Origin: JBNJEM01 sp051745935
GTDB lineage: Bacteria; Planctomycetota; Planctomycetia; Pirellulales; Pirellulaceae
Direction: 5' to 3'
Length of the DNA: 15,315 nucleotides
Assembly (NCBI GenBank): GCA_051745935.1
Contig: JBNJEM010000111.1
Coordinates: forward strand, 1 to 15,315
Below are positions 1 to 6,159 of this stretch, one piece after another; within the stretch, counting starts at the first letter, position 1, and every line of letters begins with the position of its first letter. Position numbers and translations under genes: made by a program. Under the pieces are notes generated by a model. It did no database searches and had not been told where the DNA came from. It saw only the letters and a program-made list of their open reading frames with translations.

Positions 1-45
1 TAGCAAGGAACGTAATAATCCCTCGGACAAGCCGAGGGCATTGGG
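1..45 (+). repeat. Family B hairpin repeat, left-edge copy
   Basis: The element begins with TAGC at the first base and continues with a CGTAA block, a hairpin and GGCAT. The hairpin arms are CCCTCGG (20-26) and CCGAGGG (32-38), a perfect 7-bp stem around the loop ACAAG. The layout TAGC...CGT(A/G)A...stem-ACAAG-stem-GGCAT matches the copies at 2911-2956, 2991-3083 and 15226-15315. The stem sequence differs but stays complementary, which supports a selected hairpin. The leading TAG could be the stop codon of a gene left of the window, as at 5862, but that gene cannot be seen. Confidence 0.6.
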
Positions 46-90
46 CCGACGCCCAGCAGCCCCGATCATGCGACAATTATTGATTTTGCG

Positions 91-392
91 ATGCTTAGCC
101 TGACCGTTCGCTCCATCAAGAACGAACAAGACGTTTCTCATCGCCGAGCCGATGAGAAACGTCTCTGGGACGACGTGCGGCAGGAACTCAAGACTGTCGC
201 CAAGGAACGCCTTGACTTCTTCTGGGCTCAAGGGATTCGAGGAGCCGACTTCTTCATCTCGGCCGTCGGCCCGGCACTCTCTGTCTTCGGGCGATACGCA
301 CAGGTCATTCGCATTTCCGGCGAAGAAGTAACCGTCGGCGAGTTTCTCGACGAAGTTCGGGCCCTCGTTACGAATTACGCCCTGACCAAGAT
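91..392 (+). pseudogene. DUF1156 (COG1743) DNA methylase, C-terminal fragment
   Basis: The reading frame from 91 contains the block FFWAQGIRGADFFISAVGPA followed by SVFGRYAQVIRISGEEVTV and GEFLDEVRALVTNYAL. I recognise this as the late part of DUF1156-containing adenine-specific DNA methylases, some of which are annotated as anti-phage associated. Those proteins are several hundred residues or longer. Here there is no methylase motif upstream, because stop codons and a family B repeat occupy 1-45. The similarity ends near residue 100, after which the frame becomes low-complexity and unlike the family. The ATG at 91 is therefore probably not a native start. This is a gene remnant truncated at both ends. 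The family call rests on recalled motif similarity only. Confidence 0.55.
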
Positions 393-401
393 TCCGCACA
401 C

Positions 402-692
402 GACCAACACAGCAAACATCGAAGTTCTAGGATCGTCCCAGAGCCATTCTTCGTTCACTCCGATCTTGCGACCGGGGTCTTCATTGCAGACCTTGCTGCC
501 TACATCCTTGGCTGGGGATGGCGGCTCGGTTCAATGCCACAGCCATCACGAACAGAGTTGCGACCGTATGCTACAAAGCTACACGAAATGCAGTTTCATG
601 GGGAAAAGCCCAAGCCAGTCGGAAGCGGCATCTGGCAACTCCACGGCATTAACTACCTCGATGACCTGCGGGGGCAGTTCGATATGCCGTAA
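402..692 (+). pseudogene. DUF3800 protein, C-terminal fragment
   Basis: In the third forward frame, ending at TAA 690-692, the sequence reads RSSRIVPEPFFVHSDLATGV then FIADLAAYILGWGWRLG and ends WQLHGINYLDDLRGQFDMP. The PEPFFVHSDL...G..IADLAAYI pattern, with its conserved aspartates, is typical of the C-terminal part of DUF3800 proteins, a putative nuclease-like family common in mobile and defence regions. Only about 95 residues remain and there is no start codon or N-terminal domain. The upstream methylase remnant is in a different frame, so the junction near 390-402 looks like a deletion or recombination scar. A +1 shift near 690 would continue the frame to TAA 743-745, so the original C-terminus may also be damaged. 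Confidence 0.5.
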
Positions 693-1300
693 AAAGAACA
701 AAGGCAATGAACAGCCCTTTCGGACCACCCAAAGCCTCCAACTAAGTTGTCGACTGGAACGACGCAAAAATCAAGGGGTTTCACGGAAAAAGACAGGCAA
801 TGACGGACGTAATGGTTTACTGGAAAGACTACAAACCGAAGGCCGGTGAGCAACGGCCAGTGTAAACACGTCGGCGTGGAAGGCGCGTTTCCGCGCGAGG
901 GGCCCCGTATTGTGGACCACCTTGATCCGTGCCTTGGGCGGGATTTCCTGAGGATTGGAGACTTGGTATACTGCGAGGGGATGTTCGTTGGGTGGGCAGC
1001 CGCAAACACCGCCTCCGGGCTCGTGCTTTGGCGCTCTCAATTTGGAATTGCCGATTCCAGAATGGCTAAAAAGAACCGTTTCATTTTCCGCCATTCACGG
1101 GGTTTTGGAAGCGAGAGCTTTGTGACGGGCTGTAAAACACTCTGGGGCCCGTCGCTTCCGGAGCCGGGCGGCGGTCCTCCCGAGGCGAGGCAAGGATGGA
1201 TCCATTGTGGCTCCCCGTCGAGGGGCGATTGTTCGTTCGGCTCAACCGTACCGGCTCGTAGAAGGTGTGCAAGACCTTCGCTTCCCATGGAAATGTTGCA
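693..1300. other. Spacer with no convincing gene
   Basis: This is about 600 bp between the gene remnants and the sugar kinase. A short frame at 746-865, opening after a TAA at 743-745 and lacking an ATG near its beginning, reads plausibly as protein (KGFHGKRQAMTDVMVYWKDY), but I cannot assign it; it may be another eroded fragment. Longer open frames here (for example from 846 forward) are rich in Arg, Gly, Pro and Ser and show no recognisable motif. A TATACT hexamer at 967-972 lacks a good -35 partner. I see no terminator, tRNA or clear operator. Confidence 0.4.
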
Positions 1301-2203
1301 ATGACTCTATCCATTACCGCGATCGGTGAAGTCCTGTGGGATGTCTTTCCCGATGGCTCGCGTTTCGGGGGGGCTCCAGCCAATGTCGCCGGCCACGCGG
1401 CCTCCTTGGGAGCCGAGGCAACGATGGTCTCGTGCGTTGGCGACGACGCTCTTGGCAGGCAGGCCATTTCAGAGCTTGACCAACGCCAAGTCCGCACCGA
1501 TTACGTCCGGGTCTCGCCCGACTACCCCACCGGGGTGGTCAACGTGGAGCTGGATGAATCGGGAAGGCCACGATTTACCATTGAAGAGCCGGCCGCTTGG
1601 GACGATTTAGAATGGTCGGAGGGCTTGTTGCAACTGGCGCGTCGTTGTGATGCGGTCTGTTTCGGTACGCTGGGGCAACGCAGCGAGCCGGCCCGTCAAG
1701 TGATCCAGCACTTCGTGTCAGCCGCGCCCGTATCCGCGGTTCGCGTTTGCGACGTGAACTTACGCCCTCCTTTCGTTGACCCGAACGTGATTCGCGAGTC
1801 CTTGGAACGGGCCAATGTGCTGAAACTGAGTGATGAGGAAGTGGACATCGTCGGGAACGCGGCGGGCTGCTCCGGTACCGAGTCAGAGATCCTCGCCGAA
1901 TTGCTGGACAATTGGGGACTCCATCTGATCGCCGTCACGCGCGGCAGCGGTGGAGCGACGTTGCTCAGCAACAGCGAGCGTAGCGACTGTGGTGGAATCC
2001 CCACGGAGGTGGTGGACACGGTGGGGGCGGGGGATGCGTTTACCGCCACCATGATTTGCGGGGTGTTGCACGGCGTGGCGTTGAGCACGATTAACTGGCA
2101 CGCCTGCCGCATCGCCAGCTATGTCTGTTCGCAAAGCGGAGCCACTCCGCCGATTCCCGAGCAACTGGTAGCCCGGTTATGGTCGGAAGGCGGGGAAATC
2201 TGA
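1301..2203 (+). CDS. PfkB-family carbohydrate kinase (fructokinase-like)
   Basis: This is a 300-residue cytoplasmic kinase of the ribokinase/PfkB family, which phosphorylates a sugar with ATP. Visible signatures are the N-terminal sugar-binding region with D14 and GGAPANVA (23-30), and the C-terminal PfkB signature VDTVGAGDAFTA, whose catalytic base is D245 in a GAGD anion hole. Length and domain order are normal for the family. The GGAPANVA motif and the overall pattern resemble ScrK-type fructokinases, but the substrate cannot be fixed from sequence alone. I chose the ATG at 1301 because the family begins with a beta strand (SITAIGE) directly after it; an upstream ATG-like start at 1265 would add 12 unrelated residues. 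No strong Shine-Dalgarno is visible. The gene converges with the DUF3127 gene, 12 bp away. Confidence 0.9.
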   Translation: MTLSITAIGEVLWDVFPDGSRFGGAPANVAGHAASLGAEATMVSCVGDDALGRQAISELDQRQVRTDYVRVSPDYPTGVVNVELDESGRPRFTIEEPAAWDDLEWSEGLLQLARRCDAVCFGTLGQRSEPARQVIQHFVSAAPVSAVRVCDVNLRPPFVDPNVIRESLERANVLKLSDEEVDIVGNAAGCSGTESEILAELLDNWGLHLIAVTRGSGGATLLSNSERSDCGGIPTEVVDTVGAGDAFTATMICGVLHGVALSTINWHACRIASYVCSQSGATPPIPEQLVARLWSEGGEI

Positions 2204-2215
2204 CTTTCGCCGGTT

Positions 2216-2590
2216 TCAAAACGGAACTTCGTCGTCCAATTGGTCATCTTGAGTCAGCTCTTTATTGACCGCGTCTGGATCGACGGGGGGCCCGGCGTGG
2301 TCAAGTTTCGTGAAGTTCAAGGCCTGAGCATTCAAAAAGTACTTCACTTCACTGTTGGCGTCCCGCTGCCACTTGCGCCCGCTCAACCGGTACTCAATCT
2401 CAACCTCGTCCCCCACGTTCAGCGCATCGACCGTGTCGCAGCCATCCTGAATAAACTCAAGCGGAACGTAGTTGGTAAACCGGTCCTTGTCTTGTTCCAG
2501 AACCACGAGCCGTTTGCGAAACCCTCTCTGACCGTAGGTTTTCGTTTCATCGATGAAGTGGACGACTCCTCGGATCTTCCCGTCGCTCAT
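2216..2590 (-). CDS. DUF3127 domain protein with SSB-like acidic tail
   Basis: This 124-residue protein matches the DUF3127 pattern: GKIRGVVHFIDETKTYG, then GFRKR (23-27), FIQDGCDTVDALNVGDEVEI, and a GRKWQRD...KYFLNAQAL strand. The family is thought to adopt an OB-like fold. A Pro-containing linker follows and the protein ends LTQDDQLDDEVPF (112-124). That acidic, Phe-terminated tail resembles the C-terminal tip of single-stranded DNA-binding proteins (DDDIPF), which recruits partner proteins. The start at 2590 follows a good ribosome site (AAGGAAAGG about 6-14 bases upstream). A longer frame extends upstream through the family A repeat and is not the gene. A nucleic-acid-binding role is inferred from family and tail; no partner gene is adjacent. 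Confidence 0.85.
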   Translation of the reverse strand: MSDGKIRGVVHFIDETKTYGQRGFRKRLVVLEQDKDRFTNYVPLEFIQDGCDTVDALNVGDEVEIEYRLSGRKWQRDANSEVKYFLNAQALNFTKLDHAGPPVDPDAVNKELTQDDQLDDEVPF

Positions 2591-2615
2591 TATGTGCCTT
2601 TCCTTGCTGAACTGT

Positions 2616-2621
2616 ATTATA
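2616..2621 (-). promoter_or_regulatory. Possible -10 box of the DUF3127 gene at a repeat junction
   Basis: On the minus strand a perfect TATAAT lies 25 bp upstream of the start codon and just upstream of the ribosome site. It is formed where the family A repeat (ending ...ACCGG in this direction) meets the pentamer GTATA. No TTGACA-like -35 lies 16-18 bp further up, because that stretch is repeat sequence. Either the promoter is weak or extended, or the match is coincidental. Confidence 0.35.
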
Positions 2622-2722
2622 CCGGTCGCGGATGATTTGCTCCGCCGCGAGTCCGACCAACGAGAGGACGGCTTGCGTCGGGCAGCGTTCCACCCGGAAA
2701 AATCCAACCGCCTGAAATACAT
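2618..2722 (+). repeat. Family A repeat, single unit (locus 1)
   Basis: The core runs 2623-2717 (95 nt), preceded by TATAC and followed by TACAT. It opens CGGTCGCGG and ends CGCCTGAAA. TCGCGG and CCGCGA pair around the 13-nt loop ATGATTTGCTCCG. It lies immediately upstream of the DUF3127 gene and is transcribed, if at all, in the opposite direction. Outside the loop it differs from other copies at only a few positions (for example CGAGAGG for CGGGAGG). Confidence 0.85.
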
Positions 2723-2910
2723 TATCTCTTTTTTCGAGAATCGATGGTTTTGGCGAATTGTCCCGTAGCCGCGCCGATATCCTAATGGGAAACGGAGCAT
2801 CTCGACAGCCCCAACCAGCCCATCGGCGTCGTAACCGTTCACGGGCAAGAGACCGATATCCGCGGACGTTCGCACTTCCGTTGCACATGTTGAAAAAAGG
2901 CTTTGCCGGA

Positions 2911-2956
2911 TGCAAATGCCACGGACTTGTCCCGTGGTCCATTACGTTCCACGCTA
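2911..2956 (-). repeat. Family B hairpin repeat, minus-strand copy
   Basis: Read on the minus strand the element starts TAGCGTGGAACGTAA and continues into the hairpin. Its arms are CCACGG and CCGTGG (2919-2924 and 2932-2937 on the plus strand), with ACAAG in the loop, followed by GGCAT. It lies head-on to the copy beginning at 2991, 34 bp away. Confidence 0.65.
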
Positions 2957-2990
2957 CCGACAGCTAGGAGTGGTGTGTCTGGCCGGTGTG

Positions 2991-3083
2991 TAGCGGCGAG
3001 CGTGAACCACCACGGGACAAGCCCGTGGCATCCATGCGGGCCTTGCGTGTCCAGGCCGTGTAGCGGCACCCGTGAACGGCTAC
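2991..3083 (+). repeat. Family B composite repeat, plus-strand copy
   Basis: The element starts TAGCGGCGAGCGTGAACCA and includes the hairpin CCACGGG-ACAAG-CCCGTGG (3010-3028). After about 35 bp comes a second TAGCGGC block that forms a GTAGC/GCTAC stem (3060-3064 with 3079-3083). The stretch 2995-3083 recurs inverted at 15226-15315 with about four substitutions and one inserted base, so the whole composite, not just the hairpin, is the repeated unit. Confidence 0.75.
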
Positions 3084-3835
3084 TCGGCGTCCATGCCAGA
3101 AGCCGGGGGGGGAGAATTGCACGGCGTATCGCCAAAAGCCCCCGGCGTGAATCGGTTCGTGCGTTGTCGCGGCAATGAACGCAAAGCCCTTTACGAATGA
3201 CGAAGCACGAAGACGCGAAGGAATGACCCATGACGGAGATATCGCGTCAGGGCCCACCGGGATCGACGATTTTGGCGATCTGTTTGGGGTAAAGAGGGGG
3301 GGCCAAGATTGAAGCGGTTTTCAATTCACCGTTTCGATATCCGAATCTCGGTCGCATGAGTGTTGCATGATCGCGCTCGCTGATTTACACCTAATCTCGC
3401 GTGCGTTGAGTGCGGTTGGCGCTCTCCGCTTCAAAATCGCGTTTCACATTCCAGGGTGTACCCGATACACTACAGGGGTAGTCTTGAGTTTTGCTCCGTG
3501 ACAGGATCTCACAATAGACAGCATTGGGGCCGCAAGGGCCTTTTCCGCGCTAACAAGCCCGGACAATACCCTGCGCAACGGTTTAGCCGATCGGGGGACG
3601 TCAGGCTTTGTTATGGGTTCCTGGCAAAAATCCGGCGCTGTCATGCTCCCCATTAGGGGGCGATTGTACTGTCAATGATTGACGCTTGAGAGTAAGCTTT
3701 CAAGTTGGACCGCATGGCTTCGACTCGTCGGGGTTGGGACGCGGAAAATGTGCAACGGCTTGATCGCTGGCATCGGCGACACTGACACCTGACACCTACG
3801 CGGCCTAACCCTGTATGGTTCCGGCTCGTCCGGGG

Positions 3836-3941
3836 TATGCCGGTCGCGGATGACGGTGTCGACCGCGAGTCCGACCAACGGGAGGACGGCTGCGTCGGGC
3901 AGCGTTCCACCCGGACAAATCCGAGCGTCTGAAAGATATGC
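3836..3941 (+). repeat. Family A repeat, single unit (locus 2)
   Basis: The core runs 3841-3934 and is one base shorter than the standard 95 nt because of a single T deletion in GGACGGCTGCG. It is flanked by TATGC at 3836-3840 and TATGC at 3937-3941. The hairpin TCGCGG/CCGCGA is intact; its loop ATGACGGTGTCGA is the most divergent in the window. The copy lies about 55 bp upstream of the cytochrome gene, in the same orientation. Confidence 0.85.
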
Positions 3942-3995
3942 TAGTGCCCTCGGAGCAAGAACCGACCTTTCACGAAGTCCCAGGGGTTTTTGGAC

Positions 3996-5864
3996 ATGAG
4001 CGATGCAACACGGTCCGTGCGAACATCCGTTTCCGTTGCGGACGCCGGTCCGCGAAACAGCCTCGCGGTCATACTGGTTGTCCTCGCGCTTGCCGCCGCC
4101 CGGTTCGCGTGGGCTCAAGGGTACTTGGGGCCCAGCGACGTGGTTGTGGGCCCGGAGTCCGAACGACTGTATGTGGCCTGTAGCGATGCACAACAGGTAC
4201 TGTGGATAGCCTTGCCTGGAGGGGAAATCCAGCGGCGTGTGGATGTACCGGCACCGGCGACGGGTATGGCGCTGAGGCCGGCGCGCGGGCAGCTGTTTGT
4301 AACCTGCGCGGCACCGCAAAGCTCCGTGCTGCAACTGGACGTGGAGACGGGCGAGGTGATGCGAACCATGATGGCCGGGCACACCGCCGGCAGCCCCGTG
4401 CTCGATCCGTCACGCGAACAGTTGTTTGTCTGCAACCGGTTCAGCAATGATGTCTCGGTGATTGAGTTGGCCAGTGGATCCGAAATAGCCCGCGTGGGCA
4501 TGCCCAGAGAGCCGGTTTCCGCGGCCTTGACGCCTGACGGTCATCAACTCGTGGTGGCTAATCATCTGCCCCATCGAAGCTCGGATCCCGAATTCGAGGA
4601 CAATGTCAACGCCGTTGTGACCCTTGTCGACACGTCTACTTACGAAACCACCAACATTGAATTGTATACGGGAGCGACCGGCCTTCGCGGAATCTGCGTC
4701 ACGCCGGATGGCCGCCACGCCCTGGTGACTCACGTGCTCTCGAATTTCGAAAACGTACCGTTTCGGGTCGATATGGGCTGGATCAATGTGAATGTGGTTG
4801 GCATTGTTGATCTGCACGAGATGAAAACGGTCACCACCATCGGGTTGGATGAACTGTACCAGGGGTCGGCGAATCCGTGGGGAATCGCATGCGGCAGCGA
4901 TGGGAAGACGGTTTGGGTAAGCTCGGCGGGCACCCACGAAGTACACCGAATCGCGATGGGGGACTTGATGAGTGACCGGGCGCGGAAAACCATGTCGCCG
5001 CTCCCCGGCGCCTGGCCGGTCTACCCGAGTCTTGGAGAGACCATGTGGAACGGTTTTTCGGTTGCCGGAACGGGGCCGCGCGCCCTGGCCATTGAACAAG
5101 ACAGCGTCTATGTGGCGGAGTATTACAGCGATTCGGTGGGGGTGATTTCCTTCACCGACGATGGCGAACCAACCGTTCGTTCCATTTCCTTGGGAAAAAC
5201 GCCCGACTTAACGCCGCGCCGAAAAGGCAACTTGTTGTTCAATGACGCGAGACTCTGCTACCAACAATGGCAAAGTTGCGCGAGCTGTCATCCTGATGGT
5301 CGAACTGACGGATTGAATTGGGATCTGATGAACGATGGCGTGGGGAACCCCAAAAACTCCAAGAGCATGCTGCTCTCGCATGAAACCCCACCAGCCATGA
5401 TCACGGGCGTACGAGCCACCGCGGAAATCGCGGTTCGGTCCGGAATAGCCCATATCCTCTTCGCCACTCGCCCCGAAGCAGAAGCCGAGGCCATCGATGC
5501 CTACCTGAAATCACTGCGGCCCGTGCCCAGCCCTTATCTGGTTAATGGGCAGCTGAGTGAATCGGCTCGACGAGGAAAGCAACTCTTTCACGGCAAACGA
5601 GTGGGGTGCCGTTCCTGTCATCCGCCCCCACGGTTTACGGACATGCGGAAACACCGCATGAGCTCGGGGGCTGACGGCAATTTCGACAATGCCTTTGACA
5701 CGCCCACGCTGGTCGAGGCATGGCGAACGGCGCCTTATCTCCATAACGGCCAGTATGTCACGATCCAAGAACTCCTGCTGGAGGGCAAACATGGCCTCCG
5801 TCCCGGCATGGAACTCAGCGAACAAGAAATTGACGATTTGGCCGAGTACGTACTGTCACTATAG
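3996..5864 (+). CDS. Exported YVTN beta-propeller / diheme cytochrome c
   Basis: This 622-residue protein probably acts outside the cytoplasmic membrane in electron transfer or a redox step. Residues 22-40 form a hydrophobic signal segment ending AWA-Q, a good signal-peptidase site. From about 45 to 400 there are repeated YVTN-like propeller blades (for example RLYVACSDAQQVLWIA, LFVCNRFSNDVSVIEL, SVYVAEYYSDSVGVISF). The C-terminal part has two haem c motifs, CASCH (428-432) and CRSCH (538-542), and an APYLHNGQYVTIQELL stretch typical of cytochrome c peroxidase-like domains. The ATG at 3996 follows CAGGGG by 9 bp; a TTG at 3990 is the alternative. The stop TAG is the first three bases of a family B repeat. 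The substrate is unknown, and I see no partner gene nearby. Confidence 0.85.
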   Translation: MSDATRSVRTSVSVADAGPRNSLAVILVVLALAAARFAWAQGYLGPSDVVVGPESERLYVACSDAQQVLWIALPGGEIQRRVDVPAPATGMALRPARGQLFVTCAAPQSSVLQLDVETGEVMRTMMAGHTAGSPVLDPSREQLFVCNRFSNDVSVIELASGSEIARVGMPREPVSAALTPDGHQLVVANHLPHRSSDPEFEDNVNAVVTLVDTSTYETTNIELYTGATGLRGICVTPDGRHALVTHVLSNFENVPFRVDMGWINVNVVGIVDLHEMKTVTTIGLDELYQGSANPWGIACGSDGKTVWVSSAGTHEVHRIAMGDLMSDRARKTMSPLPGAWPVYPSLGETMWNGFSVAGTGPRALAIEQDSVYVAEYYSDSVGVISFTDDGEPTVRSISLGKTPDLTPRRKGNLLFNDARLCYQQWQSCASCHPDGRTDGLNWDLMNDGVGNPKNSKSMLLSHETPPAMITGVRATAEIAVRSGIAHILFATRPEAEAEAIDAYLKSLRPVPSPYLVNGQLSESARRGKQLFHGKRVGCRSCHPPPRFTDMRKHRMSSGADGNFDNAFDTPTLVEAWRTAPYLHNGQYVTIQELLLEGKHGLRPGMELSEQEIDDLAEYVLSL

Positions 5865-5886
5865 CGGCGAGCGTAATCCATCACAT
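5862..5886 (+). repeat. Degenerate family B repeat start, supplies a stop codon
   Basis: The sequence TAGCGGCGAGCGTAATCCAT matches the first 20 or so bases of the family B element at 2991 (TAGCGGCGAGCGTGAACCAC). The hairpin part is not preserved; instead a CGTTC/GAAC inverted pair follows further on (about 5890-5911). The leading TAG is the stop codon of the cytochrome gene. Confidence 0.55.
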
Positions 5887-5943
5887 CCCGGCCGTTCAGG
5901 GCGGGAACGCCAGGCGCATTCGAGGCATTCGTGCTGGTGTGAA

Positions 5944-6148
5944 GTATATTTCAGGCGGTTGGATTTTTCCGGGTGGAACGCTGCCCGACGCAAGCCGTCC
6001 TCCCGTTGGTCGGACTCGCGGCGGAGAAAGTCATCCGCGACCGGTATATTTCAGGCGGTTGGATTTTTCCGGGTGGAAAGCTGCCCGACGCAAGCCGTCC
6101 TCCCGTTGGTCGGACTCGCGGCGGAGAAAGTCATCCGCGACCGGTATA
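5944..6148 (-). repeat. Family A repeat, two-unit tandem array (locus 3)
   Basis: Two cores (5949-6043 and 6049-6143) alternate with three copies of GTATA (5944-5948, 6044-6048, 6144-6148), giving an exact 100-bp period. The two cores differ by a single base (GGAACGCTG versus GGAAAGCTG). In the orientation of the other loci the array lies on the minus strand, beginning 11 bp past the glgX stop codon. Both hairpin loops read ATGACTTTCTCCG. Because 100 is not a multiple of three, the two units are read in different frames, so the peptides that can be translated across it are not a gene. Confidence 0.9.
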
Positions 6149-6159
6149 TAACCGGCCCA

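Larger units (their letters stand above)
2723..3835. other. Long non-coding spacer carrying repeats
   Basis: About 1.1 kb without a convincing gene. It contains two family B elements facing each other (2911-2956 and 2991-3083). Open frames on both strands are short, overlap the repeats and show no known motif. On the minus strand about 2740-2875 reads somewhat protein-like (NGYDADGLVGAVEMLRFPLG) and could be a remnant, but I cannot identify it. A short GGCC/GGCC hairpin before TTTT near 3527-3545 is too weak to call a terminator. Confidence 0.4.

Noticed and set aside
846..1304. Plus-strand open frame of 152 residues upstream of the sugar kinase.
   Set aside because: Composition is Arg/Gly/Pro/Ser rich, no motif is recognised, and it overlaps the kinase start in another frame.
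2591..2875. N-terminal extension of the DUF3127 frame to a start at 2875.
   Set aside because: It runs through a family A repeat; the family begins at the ATG at 2590, which has a good ribosome site.
3527..3545. GGCC-GCAAG-GGCC followed by TTTT as a terminator.
   Set aside because: The stem is only four to five base pairs, the T run is short and no gene ends nearby.
5944..6148. CRISPR array.
   Set aside because: Units are about 100 bp and almost entirely identical, separated by 5-nt junctions; there are no 25-50 bp unique spacers and no cas genes.
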